A stretch of DNA of 64,000 nt from Streptomyces sp. MUM 2J. GTDB lineage: Bacteria > Actinomycetota > Actinomycetes > Streptomycetales > Streptomycetaceae. The stretch is taken from the NCBI RefSeq assembly GCF_022414535.1, contig NZ_JADWYM010000034.1, positions 17,607-81,606 of the forward strand, written 5' to 3'. The notes beneath the pieces are model-generated. The model saw only the letters and a program-made list of their open reading frames with translations. It had not been told where the DNA came from and made no database searches. Shown here piece after piece: positions 24,940 through 33,824 of this stretch. The position numbers were made by a program, and so were the translations under genes. Position 1 is the first letter of the stretch. Every line of letters begins with the position of its first letter.

Positions 24940-27900
24940 ATGGCAGCCTCCTCCGTCCCGTCCTCGACCCTGACCGCCGTGTTCGCCGATCGGGTCGACC
25001 GGCACCCCTCCCGCCCCTCGCTCCGAGCAGCCGACGGCCGGTCCTGGACCTACGCCGAACTCCGCGCTTGCGCAGTCGCCCTGGCAGCTGACCTGGCCCG
25101 GCTCGGGGTCGGTCGCGGGGACCGTGTCGCAGTGCTGGGCGGACGGACCGCCGACACCGTCGTCGCGCTACTCGGCGTCCTCCACGCCGGTGCCGCCTAC
25201 TGCGTGATCGATCCGAGTGTCCCTCTCACCCGGCGCGACCTGATCCTCTCTGATCTCGCCCCGGTCGCGTTGGTGATCGCAGACCTGGCTGAGGGCCCCC
25301 CGGCCTCCGATCACCTGCCGGTCGTCCGGTTGGCCGACCGCACCGACCTCGCCACCTCCTCCTGGCAGCCGGTTGACGGCGACGCGGACGACGACGCGTA
25401 CGTCATCTACACGTCCGGTTCGACCGGTATCCCCAAGGGCATCGTGGTGCAGCACAGCAGCGTGCTCAACATGCTCTCCTCGTACGAGGCCCTGGCGCCG
25501 GCGCCAGAGGCATTCACGGCGAGCCTCCTGGCACCACCATCGTTCGATGTCTCGGTGTGGGAGATCTTCTCGGCGTTCCTGTACGGCGGGTGCCTGCACG
25601 TACCTGACCAGGCGTGCTTGCTGGACGGCGATGCACTGTGGGGGTTCCTCGGCGGCGACGCGATCCAGAGCGCCTACATACCCCCGGGGCTGCTCGCGCC
25701 GATGGTCCAGGCGGCGGAGCAGGAGGGTGAGTGGCGGGCGGCCCGGTTGCTGGTGGGGGTGGAGCCGATTCCCCAGGGGCTGTTGGCCCGGTTGGCCACC
25801 GCCGTGCCGGGGCTGCGGATCGTCAACGGATACGGTCCGACCGAGACCACCATCACCGCCACCCTGCACCTGGTGGGCCCTGTCGGGGACCCCCACCACC
25901 GTGTCCCCATCGGCCGTGCCGTGGCCGGCTCCACGATCGAGGTCGTGGACGAACTGCTTGAGCCGGTCCCCCAAGGCGAAGTGGGCGAAATCCTGGTCTC
26001 CGGCGCCTGCCTCGCTCGTGGCTACCTGGACGGGCACAGCAGGGGATTCATCAAAGTCCGGGGCAGGCGGGTTTTCCGCACCGGCGATTTCGGACGGTTC
26101 CTGCCCGGCGGCGTCTTGGAATTCAGCGGCCGTCGCGACGGACAGGTCAAGCTGAGGGGGTTCCGAGTCGAGCTCGCCGAGGTCGAGGCCGCCCTCAACG
26201 CGGTAGAGGGAATCCGCAGGGCCGTGGTGTTCACCACGGGCGAGAGCGGAGAGAAGCGGCTCATCGCGGCCGTCGAGGCTCCAGCCTACGTGAGGAGGGC
26301 CGACATCCGGAATCAGCTGGCCGACCAGCTGCCCCCCCATGCCATGCCGTCCCGGATCATGGTGCTCCCCACTTTCCCTGTGACCGCCAACGGGAAGGTG
26401 GCCACCGACGCGCTGCTGGCCATGGATCAGGAACGCCCCGCCAGCGCGAAGCCGTTCGTGGCCCCACGGACGGAGTGGGAGAGCCGCGTTGCTGCCGCGT
26501 GGTCGGAGGTCCTGAGTGTCAACACAGTCGGGATTGACGACAACTTCCATGAGCTCGGCGGGACTTCACTGGACGCGATCCACGTCGCCGCGCGCCTCCG
26601 GGACGACTGGCGGCCCGTTTCCACGGCGGCCGTGCTGTCCCGTCCCACCATCCGCGCCCTAGCCGACGGGGTGACGGACACCCAGCAGGTGAGGGTGGCG
26701 CCGGTCGGGCCGGGAACCTACCCGACCGACCGCGCCCAGGAGGGGCTGTGGGCCTGGCGGGAACTGCACGCGGACGCCACGGCGACCACGGTCGTCCACG
26801 CCATCCGATTGGACGGACCGGTGGATGTGGCAAGAATGTGCCGAGGTTTCACCGCAGTCGTGGCCCGCCACGAGAGCCTGCGCACCACGTTCGTGGTGAA
26901 CGCCGACGACCGCCTGGAGCAGCGGGTGTCCGCGCCGACGATGGCCGTGGACCTCCCCGTCAACCGGGTGGGATCCGCGAGCGAGGTCGACGAGTTGCTC
27001 CGGCTCAGGCTCGATCAGCGCTTCGACGTTACGGTCCGACCGTGGGAGGCCGAGCTAGTGCTTGGCGACGACTTCGCGGTACTCATATTCGCCGCGGACC
27101 ATATGGTGTTCGACGGCGAATCCGCGGAGGTGCTCCAGCGCGACCTCGCCGCCGCGTACGGCGATCCCGGCATCGCGCTGCGACAGGTGGGCGGAAGCGC
27201 CGCACTCCACCCGCTGCTGACCCCAGCGGCCGACCGACGCGATGTTCTGCACGCGTACTGGCGCAAGGCACTGGCCGGGTTCCGCGCCCAGCCCGCACTG
27301 CCTCCGCCCGCGCCGTCGCACCGGACGGACCGGAGGGTGCACGTGCTGAAGCGTGCGGTCAGCACCGCGACCTGGCAGAGCGTGCTGGAACTTGCCAGGC
27401 AAGCGGGGACAACACCGTTCACCGTGGTACTCGCCGCGCTGAAGGCCTTTCTGCGACAGCGCACCGGCGCTTCCCCCCAGACCGTGACGATCGCGATCTC
27501 GCAGCGTCGGTCGGTGGACTGCGCGGACGCCGTCGGACATTTCGTCAACCTGGTGCCCGTGTACGACCAGCTCAGCACGGACGCCTACTCCCGGCTGTCC
27601 TTCGCCGACTACGTCGGGCAAGTGGCCGTGCTCGCCCGGCAGGCGGTTGAGCACGGCGACCTGAGCTACGAGGACATCCTGGCGGACCTCCCCGGATCGG
27701 CCGCCCGCGGCGACTCGGGCCTGGCCCAGGTGGTGCTGAGCCAGCAGGTACAGTCCCTCGCGCCGCCGGTCACCGCCTCGGACGGCCTGCGCTTCCAGCC
27801 GTGGCGCGAAGTCCCGGTCAACTCCATGTACGACGTGTCGGTCTTCCTCACCGAAGCAGCCGGGGCCGACGCGACCCGGATCGAGTGGGCGGTGGACGCG

Positions 27901-28407
27901 GCGAAGACCCTCGCCGGTTCACCCGAGCGCACCGCCAGTGCCTTCGCGGCGTTCCTGGATGCTGCGGTCGCGGCACCGCTCACCTCGATCGCTGCCCTGG
28001 AACCGCCTGCCCAGCAGGGCCTGGAAACAGCGACCGAAGCGGTGCACGGCAGGCCGCGGGCCGCCAGCCGCGCTCTCGACCGGCCCCCCGTGTCGTACAC
28101 CTCCGAGGAAAGCCGGCCCGAGGCAGTTGTCCACCGGATCTGGGCCGACCTGTTGGAAGCCCCTGAACTCGGCCCCGACGACGACGTTTTCGAATTCGGC
28201 GCAAACTCCATGATGGTGCTCTCCGCCTCTCGGAATATCAGCCGGGAACTAGGCACGAAAGTTCCTGCACATATCGTCTACTCAGAACCGACGGCGCGCT
28301 TGCTGGCGGCCCGCCTGACATCAGAGAACGTACACGAAGAGATGGACAGTCGAGTCCGGGGCATGCGCGACCGGGCAGATCGGGTCCGTCGATCAAGGTC
28401 CCGATGA
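24940..28407 (+). CDS. NRPS, A-PCP-C-PCP
   Basis: 1155 residues; ATG 24940 follows GAAAGG. The adenylation domain (about 10-500) contains VIYTSGSTGIPKG, NGYGPTETT, FRTGDFG, GRRDGQVKLRGFRVEL and TANGKV. Specificity residues by alignment to GrsA are roughly D-V-W-Y-L-G-G-I-T, which I cannot assign. The first carrier serine is near 543 (LGGTSLDA). The condensation domain (about 590-1020) has ADHMVFDG at about 719-726: the first His of HHxxxDG is Asp but the catalytic second His and DG are kept. The second carrier is unusual, with GANSMM around Ser1090 instead of GG(H/D)S. A module starting with A and ending with an unpaired PCP fits loading of one residue by its own A domain. The second carrier could be charged in trans, for example by the free Thr A domain at 29127. 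Confidence 0.88.
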   Translation: MAASSVPSSTLTAVFADRVDRHPSRPSLRAADGRSWTYAELRACAVALAADLARLGVGRGDRVAVLGGRTADTVVALLGVLHAGAAYCVIDPSVPLTRRDLILSDLAPVALVIADLAEGPPASDHLPVVRLADRTDLATSSWQPVDGDADDDAYVIYTSGSTGIPKGIVVQHSSVLNMLSSYEALAPAPEAFTASLLAPPSFDVSVWEIFSAFLYGGCLHVPDQACLLDGDALWGFLGGDAIQSAYIPPGLLAPMVQAAEQEGEWRAARLLVGVEPIPQGLLARLATAVPGLRIVNGYGPTETTITATLHLVGPVGDPHHRVPIGRAVAGSTIEVVDELLEPVPQGEVGEILVSGACLARGYLDGHSRGFIKVRGRRVFRTGDFGRFLPGGVLEFSGRRDGQVKLRGFRVELAEVEAALNAVEGIRRAVVFTTGESGEKRLIAAVEAPAYVRRADIRNQLADQLPPHAMPSRIMVLPTFPVTANGKVATDALLAMDQERPASAKPFVAPRTEWESRVAAAWSEVLSVNTVGIDDNFHELGGTSLDAIHVAARLRDDWRPVSTAAVLSRPTIRALADGVTDTQQVRVAPVGPGTYPTDRAQEGLWAWRELHADATATTVVHAIRLDGPVDVARMCRGFTAVVARHESLRTTFVVNADDRLEQRVSAPTMAVDLPVNRVGSASEVDELLRLRLDQRFDVTVRPWEAELVLGDDFAVLIFAADHMVFDGESAEVLQRDLAAAYGDPGIALRQVGGSAALHPLLTPAADRRDVLHAYWRKALAGFRAQPALPPPAPSHRTDRRVHVLKRAVSTATWQSVLELARQAGTTPFTVVLAALKAFLRQRTGASPQTVTIAISQRRSVDCADAVGHFVNLVPVYDQLSTDAYSRLSFADYVGQVAVLARQAVEHGDLSYEDILADLPGSAARGDSGLAQVVLSQQVQSLAPPVTASDGLRFQPWREVPVNSMYDVSVFLTEAAGADATRIEWAVDAAKTLAGSPERTASAFAAFLDAAVAAPLTSIAALEPPAQQGLETATEAVHGRPRAASRALDRPPVSYTSEESRPEAVVHRIWADLLEAPELGPDDDVFEFGANSMMVLSASRNISRELGTKVPAHIVYSEPTARLLAARLTSENVHEEMDSRVRGMRDRADRVRRSRSR

Positions 28408-28479
28408 CCAAACCGCCCATCGAGCGGAGAAGCATTTCCCTCATCGGAATTCCCAACCTTCCAGAAAGGACTGAACAAG

Positions 28480-29022
28480 ATGTTCCGCACGTTTTTCCCG
28501 GTGACCACTGGCGAGTCAAGCATTGACGGCCTTGGAGTGTTCGCCGGAATCGCACTGGAGCCCGGCCAGGCCGTCTTCACCTTCGAGGGCACGCGACTCA
28601 ATCGAGCCGAGTTCTTCTCGCACCGGGAGAGTCGAAAGTATTCCGACGTGGCCTACGACGCAATTCAGATCGACGACGAGTTCCACCTGGTGGATAAGCG
28701 GGAGACCCTCCACGTAAATCATTCATGCGACTCCAACCTGTGGATGTCGGGCCCCACGACCTACTCCACACGTCGAGCGGTGGCCGCAGGGGAGGAGCTG
28801 ACCGTCGACTATGCGCTGCTCGGCGACGTCGCAGCGAGGCTCGTCCCGGGAGACTGCCGCTGCGGCACCTCCTACTGCCGCAGCGAGATCAGGGGGGACG
28901 ACTGGAACCGTGAGGAGTTGCAGTCGCGCTACGCCGGCGGCTTCACGCCGTTCCTCGCCCGGCGCATCGCCGCGGGGGCGCAATCCGGCAGGGCACGCCC
29001 CGTCGCGCCGCTCACGAACTAG
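28480..29022 (+). CDS. SET-domain protein (putative protein-lysine methyltransferase)
   Basis: 180 residues. The SET signatures are clear: the GLGVFAG opening strand, Asn80-His81 in VNHSCDSNLW, GEELTVDYAL with Tyr111, and a post-SET cysteine cluster (Cys126, Cys128, Cys133 in DCRCGTSYCR). The domain fills almost the whole protein, with no targeting or extra domain. ATG 28480 has AGAAAGGA before it, 72 bp after the NRPS stop and on the same strand as the adenylation gene that follows. SET proteins transfer methyl groups from S-adenosylmethionine to protein lysines. In a biosynthetic operon the target might be a small molecule with a lysine-like side chain, or a cluster protein. The role is unknown. 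Confidence 0.85.
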   Translation: MFRTFFPVTTGESSIDGLGVFAGIALEPGQAVFTFEGTRLNRAEFFSHRESRKYSDVAYDAIQIDDEFHLVDKRETLHVNHSCDSNLWMSGPTTYSTRRAVAAGEELTVDYALLGDVAARLVPGDCRCGTSYCRSEIRGDDWNREELQSRYAGGFTPFLARRIAAGAQSGRARPVAPLTN

Positions 29023-29126
29023 CTGTCCGAGATCCGCTTCTTCCGAACGGTGGGAGCAGCTCCCTACATTCGCTTCTGTTGTTTTCCATAGGCATGGACT
29101 TCGTCCGCCGACCCCTGGAGTGGGAA

Positions 29127-30671
29127 GTGCATCTGTCCAGATCCGCATCATTGGTCGACCTTTTCGGTTCCGTCGCTCGGGAGAACTCGGAGTCGATTTC
29201 CGTAGCGGGGGGCGGGGCGTCGATCACCTACGGAGAGCTCGATCGGAGGTCGGAGGATTTGGCGCGGCGAATTCGCTCCCTCACACCGGGCGGGCCGGCC
29301 TTCCTCGGGGTGGTCGCCGACCGCTCCCCGGACAGCGTGGTCGGCATGATGGCCATTCTCAAGGCCGGCCATGCCTATGTGCCGCTGGACCCATTTTATC
29401 CGCTCGAACGACTGCATTATCTACTGGACGACGCCCAGGTCTCGCTCGTGGTGGGCCCCCGGGAAATCACCGAGTCATTCGCCCCGCAGCACCTGGGGAT
29501 ACTCGACCCCCGGGAGGCCCCTTGGGAGGCGGCTCCAGAGGAAACCGTGGGGGTGTCGGACGTGCGGATCGCGGGGTCCGATCCCGCCTACATGATCTAC
29601 ACTTCCGGATCCACCGGAAACCCGAAGGGCTGCATCGTCACGCACGACAATGTGCTGTCGATGCTGCGGGCAGCACTGCCGCTGTTCGACGTGTCGGCGG
29701 ACGATCGATGGAGCATATTTCACTCCATGAGCTTCGACTTCTCCGTGTGGGAACTCTGGGGAGCCTTCGCAAAAGGCAGCCGGGCGACTCTGGTGCCGGC
29801 TGATATCACACAGACACCGGAAGCCTTCATTGATTTCCTGGCGACAGAGGAAATCACGGTACTCAACCAAGTTCCATCAGTTTTTCGCCATCTGGCCAAG
29901 GCGCACGCGGAGCGGCCGGAGGCCCTGACCGCACTGCGCCACATAATATTCGGCGGAGAAAAGGTCGACCTGGAATGCGTCCGCAGGTTCAGCTTGAGCT
30001 GCGGAAAGCATGTACCCGAATTCACGAACATGTACGGAATCACCGAGATAACCGTGCACGCAACATTCAAGCGGCTGACAGAGGCGGACTTCGAGAGCGG
30101 CATCAGCTCTCCTATCGGCCAGCCTCTGTCGAATCTCGCGATCAGCATCAGGGACGAACACGGAGTGGAACTCCCCCTGGGCGAGACTGGCGAGATGTGG
30201 ATCACTGGGGATGGCGTGGCCCGTGGCTACCACCGTCGTCCGGAAAGTACGCAGAAAAGCTTCGCCCATCTCTCCCATGATTCTAGGGGAACTCGCTACT
30301 ACCGCAGCGGCGATCTCGGCCGAGCCCTTCCTGGCGGAGAGTTTGAGTATGTCGGACGAGCCGACCAGCAAGTCAAAGTCATGGGTTTCCGAATCGAGCT
30401 CGGGGAGATCGAGGAGGTACTCAAGCAACATCCCCATGTGGAAGACGCGGTCGTCTCACTTGTCCCGGACCGGACCGGAACGAAGTCCCTCGTGGCATGC
30501 TTCGTTCGCCGAATTGAGAACGACCAGCAGGTCATCCGCGAACTCCGCTCCTATGCCTCCTCGAAACTTCCTCGCCATATGGCCCCAAACCGCTTCCGAG
30601 CATTCGATAAATTCCCCCTCAACAGCTCTGGGAAGACCGACCGCAAGGCACTTCTGGCTGTGTTCCACTGA
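29127..30671 (+). CDS. Free-standing adenylation domain with threonine specificity code
   Basis: 514 residues from GTG 29127, which has GGAG six bases upstream; ATG 29094 is in frame but lacks a ribosome site. Core motifs are IYTSGSTGNPKG, MYGITEIT, YRSGDLG, GRADQQVKVMGFRIEL and NSSGKTDRKAL. The specificity positions, from FDFSVWE, VLNQVPS, IIFGGE, NMYGITEITVH, read D-F-W-N-I-G-M-V-H, the classical threonine code. The protein stops right after motif A10, so there is no carrier domain. Threonine must be loaded in trans, plausibly on the terminal PCP of the NRPS encoded just upstream. The surrounding DNA looks more AT-rich than the rest of the cluster. Confidence 0.9.
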   Translation: MHLSRSASLVDLFGSVARENSESISVAGGGASITYGELDRRSEDLARRIRSLTPGGPAFLGVVADRSPDSVVGMMAILKAGHAYVPLDPFYPLERLHYLLDDAQVSLVVGPREITESFAPQHLGILDPREAPWEAAPEETVGVSDVRIAGSDPAYMIYTSGSTGNPKGCIVTHDNVLSMLRAALPLFDVSADDRWSIFHSMSFDFSVWELWGAFAKGSRATLVPADITQTPEAFIDFLATEEITVLNQVPSVFRHLAKAHAERPEALTALRHIIFGGEKVDLECVRRFSLSCGKHVPEFTNMYGITEITVHATFKRLTEADFESGISSPIGQPLSNLAISIRDEHGVELPLGETGEMWITGDGVARGYHRRPESTQKSFAHLSHDSRGTRYYRSGDLGRALPGGEFEYVGRADQQVKVMGFRIELGEIEEVLKQHPHVEDAVVSLVPDRTGTKSLVACFVRRIENDQQVIRELRSYASSKLPRHMAPNRFRAFDKFPLNSSGKTDRKALLAVFH

Positions 30672-30749
30672 GGCTTCCGATCTGCGATCGCATGCCGGAA
30701 TCGGCTCCGCAGCAACCAAATCAGGGAACCTCGCGAAAGGATATACGGC

Positions 30750-32741
30750 ATGACCGTCGCCGCCCCCTACGGCACGTGGCAATCACCGGTCTCGGCCATC
30801 GACGCATCAGCGCAGAGCGGACACCCGGACTGGCTGGGCACTGTCGGTGCCGAAACCTGGTGGACGGAACCCCGGCCCTCCGAGAACGGACGCTGCACTT
30901 TGGTCCGCCGCCACCCGGACGGCCGCACCGAGGACGCGTTGCCCGCCCCCTGGAACGTACGCACCCGAGTGATGGAGTACGGCGGCGCACCATGGACTGG
31001 GCAGGTTGGCAAGCAAGGTCCCGAGATCGTCTTCACCCACTTCGCCGACCAGCGCCTGTACCGCGTCATCCCTGACACCGCACCGGCCGTACCCGTCCCC
31101 CTCACCCCCAACCCGACGGAGTCGGCAGCGCTCCGCTATGTCGACCCGATCATGGTCGGAGACTACGTATGGTGTGTCCGCGAGACCCACCACGGACCGG
31201 ACTCCGCGGCCGTCAGCCGTGACTTGGTCGCTGTCCCACTCGATGGCTCGGCCGCCGCCGACCCGTCCGCCGTCGAAGTGCTCGTCGCCGACCGGCACTT
31301 CATCACAGGTCCTCGACTCTCACCCGACTGTCGCCGGGTCGCCTGGATCGGCTGGGATCACCCGGCGATGCCCTGGGACGGCACCGAACTGCGAGTCGCC
31401 GACATCGGCCCGGACGGGTCCTTCGGCGCTCCGCGCACCGTCGCCGGCGGGCCCGAGGAGCCGATCTGCCAGGTGGAGTGGGCGAACTCGGACGAACTGC
31501 TCTTCTCGGGTGAGTGCGACGGCTGGTGGAACCTGCACCGGCTCGACCTCACCACTGGTGCCGTCATGGCGCTCCACACCGCCGAGGAGGAGTTCGGCGG
31601 TCCGCTCTGGCAAGTCGGCTGCCGCTGGTTCGCCCCACTTTCTGACGGACGGATCGCCGTCGTGCACGGGCGTGGCACCACTCACCTCGGTTTCCTGGAC
31701 CCGGCGGACGCCACGCTGACCGACGTTCCGGGCCCCTGGACTGAGTGGGCCCCGACCCTCGCGGTCCCCGCCGACGGCAGCCGTGTCGTCGCCTGCGGTG
31801 CGGGACCCGCCAGGTCCTATGAGGTCGTGGAAATCCGCCCCGGTACCGGCTGTGCCGTGCCCTCCGCCGAGGTGATCGGCCACCCCCATACCGACAGTGT
31901 CGACCCCGCGTACCTCTCCGAGCCGTATGCGCGCACCTTCACCGGCCCGGGCGGCCGCGAAGTACACGCCATCGTGCACCCTCCGCGCAATCCCGATTAC
32001 ACGGGCCCCGAACACGCGCTGCCGCCCTATGTCGTCTTCGTGCACGGCGGCCCGACTTCCCGCAGCTCCATGGTGCTCTCGCTGTCAATCGCCTACTTCA
32101 CCAGCCGCGGCGTCGGCGTACTGGACGTCAACTACGGTGGCTCGACCGGCTTCGGCCGCGCTTACCGAGAACGGTTGCGCGGACAGTGGGGCGTGGTCGA
32201 TGTCCAGGACTGCGAGGCCGCCGCGCTGGGGCTGGTCGCAGAGGGCCTGGCAGATCCGAACCGGCTGGGCATCCGAGGCCGCAGCGCGGGCGGGTGGACC
32301 GTCGGAGCCTCGCTGGTCTCCGTCCCAACCTATCGCTGCGGCACCCTCTACTACCCCGCCCTCGACCTGGTCGCCTTCGCCTCCGGCGGCACCCACGACT
32401 TCGAATCCCGCTACCTCGACGCGCTGGTCGGCCCCCTGCCCCAAGCAATCGACCAGTATCATGACCGCTCCCCCATCAACCGCACCGACCGTCTGACGGC
32501 GCCCTTCCTGCTGCTTCAGGGCCTCGATGACCGAGTCTGCCCGCCTGAACAGTGCGAGCGGTTCCTCGTGAAGGCGGCCGGTCGCGGTGTTTCGCACGCC
32601 TACCTCGCATTCGAGGGCGAAGGACACGGCTTCCGGCGACTGGAGAACCAGATAGCCGCGCTCGAAGCCGAATTCGCGCTCTACGCCCATGCCTTCGGCT
32701 TCTATCGTCCTGGCATCAAAGCAGTAGGCTGGCGCGAGTAG
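30750..32741 (+). CDS. S9-family prolyl-oligopeptidase-type serine peptidase
   Basis: 663 residues; ATG 30750 follows GAAAGGA. An N-terminal beta-propeller-like half (to about 400) precedes an alpha/beta-hydrolase domain. The triad is Ser about 511 (RGRSAGGW), Asp about 592 (QGLDDRVCPPEQ) and His about 626 (EGEGHGFRRLEN). FVHGGPTSRS forms the oxyanion region, as in acylaminoacyl/dipeptidyl peptidases. No signal peptide is present, so it acts in the cytoplasm. As the last gene of the rightward operon it may cleave a leader residue from a precursor, trim the product or inactivate it for self-protection (inference). Confidence 0.87.
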   Translation: MTVAAPYGTWQSPVSAIDASAQSGHPDWLGTVGAETWWTEPRPSENGRCTLVRRHPDGRTEDALPAPWNVRTRVMEYGGAPWTGQVGKQGPEIVFTHFADQRLYRVIPDTAPAVPVPLTPNPTESAALRYVDPIMVGDYVWCVRETHHGPDSAAVSRDLVAVPLDGSAAADPSAVEVLVADRHFITGPRLSPDCRRVAWIGWDHPAMPWDGTELRVADIGPDGSFGAPRTVAGGPEEPICQVEWANSDELLFSGECDGWWNLHRLDLTTGAVMALHTAEEEFGGPLWQVGCRWFAPLSDGRIAVVHGRGTTHLGFLDPADATLTDVPGPWTEWAPTLAVPADGSRVVACGAGPARSYEVVEIRPGTGCAVPSAEVIGHPHTDSVDPAYLSEPYARTFTGPGGREVHAIVHPPRNPDYTGPEHALPPYVVFVHGGPTSRSSMVLSLSIAYFTSRGVGVLDVNYGGSTGFGRAYRERLRGQWGVVDVQDCEAAALGLVAEGLADPNRLGIRGRSAGGWTVGASLVSVPTYRCGTLYYPALDLVAFASGGTHDFESRYLDALVGPLPQAIDQYHDRSPINRTDRLTAPFLLLQGLDDRVCPPEQCERFLVKAAGRGVSHAYLAFEGEGHGFRRLENQIAALEAEFALYAHAFGFYRPGIKAVGWRE

Positions 32742-33130
32742 GCGAAGCAGGTGATGTCGCAGGTCTGCCCGGAACCGGGAGCTGAGTGACAGTGCGGCCG
32801 TCGCCGGTCATCGCAGCCAGCAGGGGCACGGCCAGCACTTCGCAGCGGCGCGAGCCACGGGCGGTCTTGCCTTATACCGCCACGGTGGCCGCACTCCAGC
32901 AGGGTTGGCGCCGTCAGATCAGCCTGGCCGCCGGAACACATAGCACCGATCACGCGCCGGATGGTGGCCGGTGAGAGAGCCGTGCGGACCGCGAGGGCGC
33001 TGGCCCGGCCAGGGTGTCGTGCGGTGCCAAGCGTGCCCAATGTCCAATTGCCGTCCAGGAACGGGAGTCGGCCGTCAGCTCGCATGCCGCAATAAGCAGT
33101 ACCACCACGAACGGGTGACGCGCTCCGCAC
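32705..33130 (-). pseudogene. Remnant of an ISAs1-type transposase
   Basis: Reading leftward, one frame gives PATIRRVIGAMCSGGQADL. A second frame then gives a VAV-stop-GKTARGSR stretch followed by PLLAAMTGDGRTVT, and the first frame resumes with DITCFA. Together these follow the order of the N-terminal part of ISAs1-family transposases (TIRRV..CPGGLADL..AVDGK.ARGSR..LLAAM..ITCFA). At least two frameshifts and a stop at the catalytic Asp position show it is dead. Ends and inverted repeats are not visible. It slightly overlaps the peptidase stop region. Confidence 0.6.
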
Positions 33131-33824
33131 CGCTTTCTCAGGTCGGGCGGCGTCCCGAGCCGTTCGTCAGTGAGGGAAGGTCCATTGGCTGACGCGAGGG
33201 CGACTTGGTCGGGCAGACGGTGGCAGGCGGGCGGCCCATCAAAGCTCTGTTGGGCGAAGGCGACGTGGGAAGGTCACCTGCACAACGGAGCTTCGTTGCG
33301 TACGACGCGGCCCACCGGGCATCGCCACCCTCTTGTGGCCTGCGCGCCCACAAGATCAACTTCGAAATCGTCCTGGTCGCCTGGAGTCGGCTGAGCAACC
33401 TGGCTGCCAGACCCCAGTCCAGCTGCAAGCCCATGCCCTTCCGTCAAGGACGGATGTCCGGACAAGGAACGCTCTGGTCTCCGTTCTCGTGCGCTCCTCG
33501 CACATCAGCCGCTCAAACGGCCCTTCCCGCGCCGCGTGGGCCAGCCGCAGACGCCACACCGCGTCTTCCTCGACTCCCGCCTCAGCGGGCAAGGCCTACC
33601 ACTCCACCTCCCTCCCACGCGCAAACTCGGCCTTCGCCGCGATCAACGACATCATCGAGCCTTCCCACAGCATTCCCAGCCCTCTTCCGATACCCCTCCC
33701 GCCGGAGCGGCCCGCCACCCGTTCCAGGAAACGATCACCTGCCAGAGTGGCCGTCCTCGCACGGGCTTGCCCATGATCACCGGGCCATTAGCCTCGCGCT
33801 TTCGCGCGCCCAGCAGACTCGGAG
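33131..33824. other. Non-coding or decayed DNA, nothing assignable
   Basis: About 700 bases with only short unrelated open frames on both strands and stops in all. Codon bias is weak and no domain is recognisable. It probably consists of debris between the transposase remnant and the group II intron. Confidence 0.5.
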
